Part shown: positions 6,900-15,023 of the stretch, in pieces
Numbering within the stretch: position 1 is the stretch's first letter
Layout: every line of letters starts with the position of its first letter
Source of the DNA: Desulfovibrio sp. UBA2564
GTDB taxonomy: Bacteria; Desulfobacterota; Desulfovibrionia; Desulfovibrionales; Desulfovibrionaceae
Assembly: GCA_002340305.1 (NCBI GenBank)
Contig: DDLU01000288.1
Span: 1 to 15,837 of the forward strand
Direction: 5' to 3'
DNA length: 15,837 nucleotides
Position numbers and translations under genes: made by a program
The notes under the pieces: generated by a model
What the model was told of the DNA's origin: nothing
The model's input: only the letters and a program-made list of their open reading frames with translations
The model's database searches: none

Positions 6900-7643
6900 C
6901 TACTCACCCTCGGTCAGCTGTTTTAGCGTCGGATAGCGCCCACAGGCAAAACGGTCAGCTTCAGGGCAATATCCAAGCTGCTCACAGCTGGCACCGCCAT
7001 GCTGAAAAATTGCGGGAAATTCTTCCTTACAAATCCTGAGCATCTTATCCGCCATCTTACGCACTTCCCACTGGGCACGCTGGCAGCAGCGCAAATTAAA
7101 GAAATGCATCAAGGACCGGCAATTCATGGTGACTATGATCTTGGTCTCCGCAGCCTGCGGGAGCACAAAACGGGCATCTTCGTTAGCCTTGTCTTCACGT
7201 CCGGCATCAACCAAAATCTCACGCAGGTCTTTGTAAGTGCTGCCTACTTCTTCCATGAACTTTTCAAAGCGCTCACGGGCTTCAGGAATCTTGGCGATTG
7301 CCGGAGGAATGATGTAATCCATATCGTTCTCAGTCACATAACGCTGGCTCTGCTGGGAGTAGGATGCAATGCGGTGCCGCACGATCTGGTGGGAGCAGGC
7401 TCTGGAAATCCCCTCAATAGCGAAGGTAAAGCTGACGTGTTCAATGGGGCTGTCGTGCCCGGACTCAAGAACCTTGGATACGAACTCGGCCTGTCTGTCC
7501 CTGGCAACTTCCCCGCTCAAGAGGCGCGGCCACATATCAGCCACAAACCCGGCATGATAACACTGCCGAAAAGAGGCATAAAGCAACTCCAGGGCATTGG
7601 GAGTCATGGACAGCAGTTCCACTCTTAAATTTTTTTCCGGCAT
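6900..7643 (-). CDS. thyX: Flavin-dependent thymidylate synthase ThyX
   Basis: Makes dTMP from dUMP with methylene-tetrahydrofolate and FAD/NADPH; cytoplasmic, normally a homotetramer. The 247-residue product carries the family signature RHRx7S at residues 89-99 (R89, H90, R91, S99), followed by QRY (100-102). A conserved-looking helix, NCRSLMHFFNLR, lies further on. Length fits the family. The ATG at 7643 has a strong GGAGGTG about 6 bases upstream. The gene stands next to the probable origin and ends at its own terminator, so it is likely a single-gene unit. Whether the genome also has thyA cannot be seen. Confidence 0.95.
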   Translation of the reverse strand: MPEKNLRVELLSMTPNALELLYASFRQCYHAGFVADMWPRLLSGEVARDRQAEFVSKVLESGHDSPIEHVSFTFAIEGISRACSHQIVRHRIASYSQQSQRYVTENDMDYIIPPAIAKIPEARERFEKFMEEVGSTYKDLREILVDAGREDKANEDARFVLPQAAETKIIVTMNCRSLMHFFNLRCCQRAQWEVRKMADKMLRICKEEFPAIFQHGGASCEQLGYCPEADRFACGRYPTLKQLTEGE

Positions 7644-7719
7644 TTGCTCACCTCCAAATTAGTCATTCTTCTTTAATGTAATTCAACCAGCGGCGCAACT
7701 TAAAGACTAGGGCTCTTAA

Positions 7720-7747
7720 TTGCAAGTTTTATTGTCTAAAGTATAAT
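7720..7747 (+). promoter_or_regulatory. Sigma70-type promoter for typA
   Basis: TTGCAA (7720-7725), 16 bases, then a perfect TATAAT (7742-7747). Transcription would start near 7754, giving a leader of about 170 bases before the typA start codon at 7926. Confidence 0.7.
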
Positions 7748-7869
7748 ATTCGCCTGAATGTCACCTGAAAGACCATTTTTTCTCTTGCCAGCCGTTCTAA
7801 TATACCCTAACTAACGTCTCCTCATCTCTACTTTAACCAACCGCTGAGAATTTTGCCCCCGATTTAGTA

Positions 7870-7920
7870 CTGCACAGCCCGTGCAGAGGATTTTTTTTGG
7901 CAAATATCCGGCGCCGGAGG
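7870..7920 (+). promoter_or_regulatory. Structured typA leader: terminator-like hairpin and SD palindrome
   Basis: CTGCAC-AGCCC-GTGCAG (7870-7886) forms a 6-base stem; AGGA and then eight T (7891-7898) follow, resembling a weak terminator. Directly after it, the perfect palindrome TCCGGCGCCGGA (7907-7918) overlaps the ribosome-binding site GGAGG (7916-7920). Together they could form an attenuator or a translation switch. The four bases between stem and T run weaken the terminator reading. Confidence 0.4.
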
Positions 7921-7925
7921 AATCC

Positions 7926-9773
7926 GTGACTAATCTTACCCAAAATAAAAATATCAGAAATATAGCTATCATAGCACACGTTGACCATGGTAAAACAACA
8001 CTGGTTGACGGCATGTTCAAACAGAGCGGCCTGTTCCGTGAAGGTCAGGAAGTTGATGACCGCCTTATGGACAGCATGGATCTCGAACGTGAGCGCGGCA
8101 TCACCATTGCCGCAAAAAACTGCGCCGTAGACTGGAAAGGCGTAAAAATTAATATCATCGATACTCCCGGTCACGCCGACTTCGGTGGTGAAGTTGAACG
8201 CTCCCTGTCCATGGCTGACGGCGCCATCCTGCTGGTTGATGCTTCCGAAGGTCCTCTGCCCCAGACCCGCTTCGTACTGAAAAAAGCGCTCGAAGCAGGC
8301 CTCAAAATCATCGTTGTCATCAACAAGATTGACCGTGGCGATGCCCGTCCCGATGAAGTTCTCGATGAAGTATACGACCTCTTCATTGACCTTGACGCTA
8401 ACGAAGAACAACTTGAATTCCCCCTGCTCTACGCTATCGGGCGTGACGGCATTGCGCAGGAAACCCTTGAAGAAAAAGGTGAAAACCTGCACCCGCTCAT
8501 GGACCTCGTTCTCAAAGAAGTTCCCGGTCCTTCCTACAATGAAGAAGAGCCTTTCCAGATGCTGGTTTCCGACCTCGGCTACTCCGACTACCTCGGCCGC
8601 CTTGCTATCGGTAAGGTCATTCACGGCTCTGCAAAGCAGAACGAACCCCTGCTCTGCATCAATGAGAAAGAAGAGCACGTCTCCCTGCGCCTGACCAAGA
8701 TTCAGACCTACGACGGCCTTTCCTTTGCAGAAACGAAATCCGCTGACCCCGGAGACATCGTTGTTGTTTCCGGTATTGAAGACATCACCATCGGTGACAC
8801 TATCTGCACCAAGGAAGCCCCCAAAGCCCTGCCCCGCATCACCGTTGACGAACCTACCGTTTCCATGCGCTTCACCATCAACACCTCCCCTATGGCAGGT
8901 CTCGAAGGTAAGCTGGTTCAGTCATCAAAAATCCGCGAAAGACTGCACAAGGAAACCCTGCTCAACGTGGCAGTAAAGGTTGAGGAAAGCGACGAGAAAG
9001 ACAGCTTCATCGTTAAAGGCCGTGGTGAATTCCAGTTGGCTATCCTTATCGAAACCATGCGCCGTGAAGGTTTTGAGCTTTCCGTTGGACGTCCTGAAGT
9101 TATTTACAAAAACGAAGGCGGGCAGAAGCTTGAGCCTATGGAACAGGTCTTCATTGATTGCGAAGAAGATTTCCTCGGCGTTGTTACTGAAAAACTTTCC
9201 ACCCGCAAGGGTAAGATGACCAACCTGGTCAACAACGGTAAGGGCCGTGTGCGTATGGAATTTTCCGCACCTTCCCGCGCTCTTATCGGCTACCGTGATG
9301 AGTTCCTGACCGACACCAAAGGTACCGGTATCATGAACTCACTCTTCGCCGGTTACGAAGCTTACCGTGGAGACTTCCCCTCCCGCTACACAGGTTCCCT
9401 CGTGTCCGACCGTGCGGGTAAGGGCGTTCCATACGCGATCTTCAACCTTGAGCCGCGCGGTGAAATGTTCATCGAGCCCGGTGATCCGGTTTACGAAGGC
9501 ATGATCGTAGGTGAGCACAACAGGGATAACGATATCAACATCAACCCTACCAAAGAAAAGAAGCTGACTAACATGCGTGCCTCCGGTAAGGACGAGGCTG
9601 TTATCCTGACCCCCATCCGCCCCATGACCCTTGAACGCGCAATGCACTTCATCCGCGATGACGAGCTGATCGAGATCACTCCCGAATCCATCCGTCTGCG
9701 TAAGGTTGAACTTTCCGCATCCAAGCGCCACATGAGCCGTGGTAAACAGCTTAAAGCGCAAGGCAAAAAATAA
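7926..9773 (+). CDS. typA: Ribosome-associated GTPase TypA/BipA
   Basis: A translational GTPase of the EF-G class that binds 70S ribosomes and helps large-subunit assembly, mainly under stress or cold. The product has 615 residues, typical for the family. G motifs: AHVDHGKTT (17-25), ERGITI (G2 region), DTPGHADF (G3) and NKID (G4). EF-G-like domains III and V and the TypA-specific C-terminal domain follow, ending in a basic, Lys-rich tail. I use GTG at 7926: GGAGG lies 5 bases upstream, and the protein then begins shortly before the family's NIRNIAIIAHVDHGKT segment. An in-frame GTG at 7881 lies inside the leader hairpin and lacks a site. The gene appears to be transcribed alone, from the promoter at 7720 to the terminator at 9781. 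Confidence 0.96.
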   Translation: MTNLTQNKNIRNIAIIAHVDHGKTTLVDGMFKQSGLFREGQEVDDRLMDSMDLERERGITIAAKNCAVDWKGVKINIIDTPGHADFGGEVERSLSMADGAILLVDASEGPLPQTRFVLKKALEAGLKIIVVINKIDRGDARPDEVLDEVYDLFIDLDANEEQLEFPLLYAIGRDGIAQETLEEKGENLHPLMDLVLKEVPGPSYNEEEPFQMLVSDLGYSDYLGRLAIGKVIHGSAKQNEPLLCINEKEEHVSLRLTKIQTYDGLSFAETKSADPGDIVVVSGIEDITIGDTICTKEAPKALPRITVDEPTVSMRFTINTSPMAGLEGKLVQSSKIRERLHKETLLNVAVKVEESDEKDSFIVKGRGEFQLAILIETMRREGFELSVGRPEVIYKNEGGQKLEPMEQVFIDCEEDFLGVVTEKLSTRKGKMTNLVNNGKGRVRMEFSAPSRALIGYRDEFLTDTKGTGIMNSLFAGYEAYRGDFPSRYTGSLVSDRAGKGVPYAIFNLEPRGEMFIEPGDPVYEGMIVGEHNRDNDININPTKEKKLTNMRASGKDEAVILTPIRPMTLERAMHFIRDDELIEITPESIRLRKVELSASKRHMSRGKQLKAQGKK

Positions 9774-9780
9774 ATACAAA

Positions 9781-9818
9781 CCGGGGGAGTTTTCTTAAAC
9801 TCCCCCGGCTTTCCCTTT
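9781..9818. terminator. Strong two-way intrinsic terminator
   Basis: A perfect 12-base stem CCGGGGGAGTTT (9781-9792) pairs with AAACTCCCCCGG (9797-9808) around loop TCTT. CTTTCCCTTTT follows on the plus strand, and the minus-strand side is T-rich as well. It ends typA and can also end the convergent kinase-like gene. Confidence 0.92.
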
Positions 9819-9858
9819 TCTAGCCAACTTCCCTTTGGCGTCATCTTTCCCGCAAAGG

Positions 9859-11799
9859 CTAAACCAGTCTTTGGGAAAATATATCCGATACCGAACCACG
9901 CGGCAGTTGAATCGTAAATTTTGTTCCTTTCCCCGGCTCGGAATCAATTCTGACAGTTCCGCCGTGGTTACGGGTAACGATAAAATAGACTACCGACAAC
10001 CCTAAACCGCTGCCCCCATCAGCACTGGATCCGAAAAACGGTTCAAATGCCTTCTTACGGGTATAGCTGTCCATACCCGGCCCATTATCTTCTACTTCTA
10101 TAGTCAGATAGGCATTATTGCAATATCCCCTGACACTTATTTCCGGTTCATCACCGGAACTTCCACCTTCAATCAAAGCCTGCGCAGAATTACTCATCAA
10201 ATTGAGCAGGACTTTTTCAATCTCGCCCGAATAGCACAGGACAGTAGGTAAATCCTCCTGAAAATCTTTCACAAAACGAATTTTACGAAAAGCGCACCCT
10301 TCTTCGGTGCATAGCTCTGAATCAGCGATCTCAATAGCCCTTTCAACAATATCAGGAATGGAACAAAAATCCTTTTCACCACCGGAGTTACAGCTGAAAT
10401 CGAGCATATTAATGACCACCTTAGCAGCTCTGGATCCAGCCTCCTTGATATCCTCCACCAGACTCAGAACCTTACGTTCATCCAGATAATTCCTTACCGA
10501 ATCCAACGACAATCCGAATTTCTTTGCTGTATCAATATTTCCGGGTAAGTCTGAGTAAAGTCTACGCTCAATATTCTGGGCAGACAGGGTGATAACTCCC
10601 AATGGATTGTTAATCTGGTTAGCCATTCCTTTAGAAAGGCTGGCTACAGTGGTCATCTTTTCAGTCTGGATCATCAATTCCTGAACTTTCATCTTATGTG
10701 AATAGTCACGCAGCACTCCAACCATACGTTCCGGTCTTCCGCTGGCATCAGTCAAAAAACTGCCTTCGTCTTCTACATAAAGATAACTGCCGTTATAGCG
10801 CCTGAACCTGTAAACAGAGACAAAGGACTTTCCCTCCCTGATGCAGGATTCCAGCTCACCCATCACCGCCTCACGATCTTCGGGATGAACTCTTTCTTCC
10901 CATCCTTTCAAATCTACATTCTGAAATTCGCGTTCATCAACTCCGGTTATCTCCATAACAGCACCGGACCAGACAATCTCGCCGGTCGCAAGATTAAGGT
11001 CATAAACCATCTGCCCGGTTTTTTCCGCCATAAGGCGATAGCGTTCTTCGCTTTGGTGCAAGGCCTGTTCTGCAAGCATAAGCGGAGTGACATCGGTAAT
11101 AAAGCCTTCAAGGACAGGGGCAGCGTCTTCATCCAGAGTGTCTACCCCCTTTTCCCAAACCCATTTTTCTTCACCTGATGCAGTCCAGATTTTGTAGATA
11201 ACTTCAAAAGGTTCACGTTCCTGCACCGCTTCCTGCACACATTCCCAGACATGTGCCCTATATTGTGGTAAAATGAGATCAGAATAAGAAACATCGCGGT
11301 TGCCGAGCAGTGATTCCGCCTTATATCCGGTCAACTCAAAACAACCTTCACTGACAAAATCCATAGTCCAATTCACATCATTACGGCAACGATAAGCCAT
11401 GCCCGGAAGATTACCCAGCAAGGTAGCAAGAATTCGATCCTTTTCCTGAGTGTGTACCCCGCCATAGGCAAAACCCCCATTTCCATGCCGCACCCGGCCC
11501 TTGAGCACAACAATTCCTGAATCGTCATGAAACATGCCGTTCCAAAGAATGATACCGTAATCTGTTACCGCTTCAAAAACACCTGCGGACAAGGGATCGG
11601 AATCCATTATTTTATCAGCAAACCGTCCCAGCCCTTTTGCCAATGGAAGTGATGCAGCGGGATCCAGGTACTGCCCGGCAGTCAGTTGCCCGGAAACCAC
11701 GGCAGCAGCTTCACCACCGATGAATACAATTCGCTTGTTCTCATCAAGACCGAGCACAACTCCGGGATAATCCTGAGCCAAAAACTCGATGCCCTGCAT
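9859..11799 (-). CDS. PAS-domain histidine kinase-like protein with degenerate H-box
   Basis: A soluble, 646-residue sensor protein without clear membrane segments. There are three PAS-like regions at about 1-115, 122-242 and 250-372, the last two with PAC-type ends (GFITDVTPL; GVLRDYSHK). A DHp-like helix pair spans about 375-470 and a HATPase_c domain about 480-635: N-box with N533 and N537, G1 DNGPG (571-575), FEPFF (F-box) and G2 GGSGLGL (595-601). The H-box reads GMANQINNPLG: N394 and Q395 replace the His-Glu of the usual AHEINNPL. The ATPase thus looks intact while the phospho-acceptor is missing. Start: ATG at 11799 has AAGGA upstream; the frame stays open to a TTG at 11949, but no better site is seen. 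No response regulator is adjacent. Pseudokinase behaviour is inference. Confidence 0.88.
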   Translation of the reverse strand: MQGIEFLAQDYPGVVLGLDENKRIVFIGGEAAAVVSGQLTAGQYLDPAASLPLAKGLGRFADKIMDSDPLSAGVFEAVTDYGIILWNGMFHDDSGIVVLKGRVRHGNGGFAYGGVHTQEKDRILATLLGNLPGMAYRCRNDVNWTMDFVSEGCFELTGYKAESLLGNRDVSYSDLILPQYRAHVWECVQEAVQEREPFEVIYKIWTASGEEKWVWEKGVDTLDEDAAPVLEGFITDVTPLMLAEQALHQSEERYRLMAEKTGQMVYDLNLATGEIVWSGAVMEITGVDEREFQNVDLKGWEERVHPEDREAVMGELESCIREGKSFVSVYRFRRYNGSYLYVEDEGSFLTDASGRPERMVGVLRDYSHKMKVQELMIQTEKMTTVASLSKGMANQINNPLGVITLSAQNIERRLYSDLPGNIDTAKKFGLSLDSVRNYLDERKVLSLVEDIKEAGSRAAKVVINMLDFSCNSGGEKDFCSIPDIVERAIEIADSELCTEEGCAFRKIRFVKDFQEDLPTVLCYSGEIEKVLLNLMSNSAQALIEGGSSGDEPEISVRGYCNNAYLTIEVEDNGPGMDSYTRKKAFEPFFGSSADGGSGLGLSVVYFIVTRNHGGTVRIDSEPGKGTKFTIQLPRGSVSDIFSQRLV

Positions 11800-11871
11800 G
11801 ATATATCCTTCTAAAGCCACCACGCTTGAAGTACCCTCCAAAGCAATAGATAAAAAGCACGCTTCCACTAT

Positions 11872-11899
11872 AGCATACCCGGTGCATAAGAACAGATAA
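11872..11899 (-). promoter_or_regulatory. Possible promoter of the kinase-like gene
   Basis: On the minus strand, TTATCT (plus 11894-11899), 16 bases, then TATGCT (plus 11872-11877). Transcription would start about 65 bases before the ATG at 11799, which agrees with that start choice. The match to consensus is only fair. Confidence 0.35.
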
Positions 11900-12002
11900 A
11901 ATTTATTATTTCCGTTTCCCCGCCTTAACCCGTAATTGTTGCTATTCAAGGTGCCATGCGCTACCAGATTTGTTCAAGACTCTATTTTTTAGGGAGAATA
12001 TG

Positions 12003-13013
12003 ATGGGCTCAAAAAACATTTCAGGCGAGGTCGTTCTCATTTTTACCGGCGGCACCATCGGCATGAGCGAAAAGCCCGATGCCGGAGGCGTTGTCCCTGA
12101 TGACAACTTCACCAAACTGCTCAACGAAGTTACCCCGGACGGTCATGATATCAAAATACGCCCCGTACTCTGGTCGGACATTCCAAGTCCGCACATGTGC
12201 CCGGATAAAATGCTTAAGCTGGCTCATGATGTGGAAGCATATCTGACTGAAGAACAGGTGCTTGGTGCGGTTATCCTGCACGGCACCGACCTCATGGCTG
12301 AGACGGCCTATGTTCTTGATCTGGCAGTGCGTTCGCCCAAACCTGTCATCCTCACTGGAGCCATGCGCTATTTCAATGAATCCGGCTATGACGGTATCCG
12401 CAACCTTGTGGATGCTATCCGCACCTGTCTGCTGCCCCCGCCGGAAGGCACCGACGTTATCATTCAGATGGCAGATAAGCTCTTCGCCGCCAAGAATGCC
12501 ATTAAATCCAGCTCCCTGAATGTTGACCCGTTTATCGGGCAAAATACCGGGAGAATCGGTTTTATAGCCGGGGAATCAGTAATCCTGACCAGAGCCAAAC
12601 CCGGACGCAGGCCGCGCCTGTCCTTTCCGGTCACCGCCATGGCGGATAAAGTCCATCTGGTGGGCTGCCATCCCGGCATGGATTCAACTGTTCTGGAAAA
12701 ACTCATCGATAGCGATGCAAAGGGAATTGTTCTGGAAGGTTTCGGGGCAGGCAACACCCCTCCCGGTATTGTTCCGGGCATTGAAAAATGCATTGAGGCA
12801 GGAATCCCGGTGGTCCTCTGCACCCGCTGCGTAGAAGGCGGAGTCTGGCCCATCTACGCCTACCCCGGAGGCGCTGCCAACCTTAAGCAGAAAGGTGTCA
12901 TCATTGCCGGAGGACTTTCCGCCCTCAAAGCAACCCTGCTCCTGCAAATGCTGCTCGGCTCAGGTTGTCCCTGTGAACGGATTGAAAATATTTTTGCTGA
13001 AGAGAGTGTGTAA
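12003..13013 (+). CDS. L-asparaginase, type I (cytoplasmic)
   Basis: Hydrolyses L-asparagine to aspartate and ammonia. The 336-residue product has the first active-site motif TGGTIGM (15-21, nucleophile candidate T18) and the second, HGTDLM (93-98, T95 and D96), plus a likely catalytic Lys at 168 (AIKSS). No signal peptide is present, so it is cytoplasmic, like AnsA; length and the TGGTIGM form also point to type I. The start could be either of two neighbouring ATGs; 12003 is preferred because AGGGAG lies 6 bases upstream, versus 3 for the ATG at 12000. It is divergent from the kinase-like gene and ends at a strong terminator, so it is probably transcribed alone. Some family members act on other amides; substrate is inferred. 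Confidence 0.93.
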   Translation: MGSKNISGEVVLIFTGGTIGMSEKPDAGGVVPDDNFTKLLNEVTPDGHDIKIRPVLWSDIPSPHMCPDKMLKLAHDVEAYLTEEQVLGAVILHGTDLMAETAYVLDLAVRSPKPVILTGAMRYFNESGYDGIRNLVDAIRTCLLPPPEGTDVIIQMADKLFAAKNAIKSSSLNVDPFIGQNTGRIGFIAGESVILTRAKPGRRPRLSFPVTAMADKVHLVGCHPGMDSTVLEKLIDSDAKGIVLEGFGAGNTPPGIVPGIEKCIEAGIPVVLCTRCVEGGVWPIYAYPGGAANLKQKGVIIAGGLSALKATLLLQMLLGSGCPCERIENIFAEESV

Positions 13014-13014
13014 T

Positions 13015-13054
13015 AAAAAAGACAGCCCCGACAAAAATCAAGGCTGTCTTTTTT
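13015..13054. terminator. Two-way intrinsic terminator
   Basis: AAAAAAGACAGCC (13015-13027) pairs with GGCTGTCTTTTTT (13042-13054) around a 14-base loop. A run on one side and T run on the other serve both the asparaginase gene and the convergent ppiC. Confidence 0.9.
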
Positions 13055-13079
13055 ATTAGCTATCGCGGTGAAAAATTAT

Positions 13080-13361
13080 TTAGTCTTCGCGGCTATCGAT
13101 GATCAGCAGATGGTAACCGAACTGAGTCTTTACCGGGCCGTGAACTTCGCCGACAGCTTCGTTGAACACAACGGTGTCAAATTCAGGAACCATCTGACCG
13201 GGACGGAACTCACCGAGATCGCCGCCACGCTGTCCGGAAGGGCAGCTTGAGTGTTTTTTTGCTACTTCACCAAAGTCTGCACCGTCCTGAATCTGTTTTT
13301 TCAGGTCCAGACAAGTCTGTTCATCACTAACCAAAAGGTGACGGGCTGATGCTTTTGCCAT
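13080..13361 (-). CDS. ppiC: Parvulin-type peptidyl-prolyl isomerase, PpiC-like
   Basis: A 93-residue single-domain parvulin, the same length as E. coli PpiC. It isomerises Xaa-Pro bonds during protein folding and has no signal peptide, so it acts in the cytoplasm. Family landmarks: ARHLLV (6-11), DFGEVAKKHSSCPSGQRGG (29-47), GQMVPEFD (55-62) and the C-terminal TQFGYHLLII strand. ATG at 13361 has AGGAG about 7 bases upstream. It lies 122 bases after the aminopeptidase on the same strand; only a weak hairpin (TTGCA/TGCAA, 13446-13470, with a short T run on the minus strand) lies between, so co-transcription is possible. Confidence 0.95.
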   Translation of the reverse strand: MAKASARHLLVSDEQTCLDLKKQIQDGADFGEVAKKHSSCPSGQRGGDLGEFRPGQMVPEFDTVVFNEAVGEVHGPVKTQFGYHLLIIDSRED

Positions 13362-13483
13362 ATTCGTGCTCCTATAAGCTTAAATATTTTTAATAAACCA
13401 TGTAATCTTGCCATTACGATTTTTATACATCGCGAAAAAATGAGATTGCATGGATACGCGTGGACTGCAAGCTGAAATGCAGC

Positions 13484-14989
13484 CTACATATCTTCCAAAT
13501 CAATACGCTCCGCCAGTTCCACCAGCGTACGCACACCAAACCCTGTGCCCCCGGCTGATCCGGCGGGTGTCTTTTTCTTACGCCATGCAGGTCCGGCAAT
13601 ATCAAGGTGCGCCCACGGAGTGTCTTCGGGTACGAATTCCTTGAGGAACATTCCGGCATGAATAGTCATGCCTTCACGGGAACCGACATTCTTGAGGTCT
13701 GCAACCTCACTTTTGAGTTCTTCTTTATAGATATCCCAAAGCGGCATGGGCCAGAATCTTTCCCCGACCCGTTTGCCGGATTCCATCACCAAATCCTGCA
13801 TCAACGGCGAGTTATCCATGACCGCAGCTACATTCCAGCCAAAGGCTATGATGCAGCCTCCGGTAAGGGTGGCAACATCGACAATCGCCGCAGGCTCATA
13901 CTGAGCGGAATAAGCCAAGGCATCGCAAAGCAACAGACGGCCCTCGGCATCGGTGTTCAAAATTTCAATGGTCTTGCCGGAAAAGGAAGTCACCACCTCA
14001 CCCGGGCGTGTGGCATTTGCATCAGGCATATTATCAGCGCAAGGCAGGATTCCGACCACGGGCAGGTCCGGCTTGATCTCGCCGATGACTTGAAAAAATC
14101 CCAGAATGGCGGCGGCACCCGCCATATCGCATTTCATGTCCTCAATGAATCCGGTCGGTTTAAGGGAAATACCTCCGGTATCAAAGGTAACGCCCTTACC
14201 GACCAGCACCAGCGGCTTCTCACCTTCACGGTCCTTGGGGCAGTATTCAAGAAAGATCATCCTAGGTTCATCAGTCGATCCACGAAACACAGAAGCATAA
14301 GCCCCCATACCTTTATCGATAATTTCCTTGCGCTTCATTACCTTGAACTTAAAACCGAACTTCTTGGCCATTTTCTTGGCTTCGTCAGCAAGGAACACGG
14401 GAGTTGCAATGTTAGGCGGCAGGTTGACCAGATCACGGGCAAAGGCCATCCCCTGCCCGACTGCCTGACCTTTAGAAAGCATTTCTGCCAGATGGGCCGG
14501 AGGCTCTTCTTCAGTCAGGAAGCGTACTGTCGCAGGAAGCTCTTTCTTATCATCCTTTTTACTCTTGAACTCATCAAAAGCGTAGAGTCCTTCCATGGCT
14601 GCGATTATGAAATGCTCAAGTTTGTCTTCAAGCACAATCCCGTCAAACGACAGCAGCGGAACACCAACAGTACGGAATTTCAATTCCCGGCATCTCTGAA
14701 AAGCAGAGCTTACCGCCTGTGTGAATTTATCCACGCCGAAATCTTTTTCCTCCCCAAGCCCGACCAACAGCACGCGCTGCACAGAGGAACCGGAACCATA
14801 GATTACAGTGGTACTGGACAGTTCTCCGGAAAAGTCACTCAATGCGGGAGATCCGGAAACCCAGTCGGCATCGGAAGCCATCCAGGAAGAAAAACCGGAG
14901 GGGTATTCATCAGAATCCTGAAAAGCAAAAAAGATAACTGCGTCCGCAGACCATGCGGATGCCGGTTCGGTAACAATACTGAATTCCAT
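13484..14989 (-). CDS. pepA: Leucyl aminopeptidase (M17 family)
   Basis: A cytoplasmic two-metal aminopeptidase that removes N-terminal residues from peptides; the family forms hexamers. The 501-residue product has an N-terminal macro-like domain (about 1-165) and the catalytic domain (about 180-495). The metal and catalytic residues of E. coli PepA are all present with a constant offset of five: K265, D270, K277, D288, D347, E349 and R351, within GKGVTFDTGGISLKP and the signature NTDAEGRL. The ATG at 14989 has GGAG 6 bases upstream; the in-frame ATG at 15001 overlaps that site and has none of its own. It starts 34 bases after the binding-protein gene, suggesting an operon for amino-acid uptake and peptide turnover. 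E. coli PepA also binds DNA; whether this one does is unknown. Confidence 0.96.
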   Translation of the reverse strand: MEFSIVTEPASAWSADAVIFFAFQDSDEYPSGFSSWMASDADWVSGSPALSDFSGELSSTTVIYGSGSSVQRVLLVGLGEEKDFGVDKFTQAVSSAFQRCRELKFRTVGVPLLSFDGIVLEDKLEHFIIAAMEGLYAFDEFKSKKDDKKELPATVRFLTEEEPPAHLAEMLSKGQAVGQGMAFARDLVNLPPNIATPVFLADEAKKMAKKFGFKFKVMKRKEIIDKGMGAYASVFRGSTDEPRMIFLEYCPKDREGEKPLVLVGKGVTFDTGGISLKPTGFIEDMKCDMAGAAAILGFFQVIGEIKPDLPVVGILPCADNMPDANATRPGEVVTSFSGKTIEILNTDAEGRLLLCDALAYSAQYEPAAIVDVATLTGGCIIAFGWNVAAVMDNSPLMQDLVMESGKRVGERFWPMPLWDIYKEELKSEVADLKNVGSREGMTIHAGMFLKEFVPEDTPWAHLDIAGPAWRKKKTPAGSAGGTGFGVRTLVELAERIDLEDM

Positions 14990-15023
14990 AAACTGCTCCA
15001 TATTACTGCGTTAAAAAGCGGCT

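Noticed and set aside
7833..8678. Long open frame on the minus strand opposite typA
   Set aside because: Antisense to the TypA G domain, Phe- and Val-rich composition typical of mirrored coding DNA, no domain.
11800..11949. N-terminal extension of the kinase-like protein with a hydrophobic stretch that could be a membrane segment
   Set aside because: It needs a TTG start without a visible ribosome-binding site, whereas ATG 11799 has AAGGA and a possible promoter overlaps the extension.
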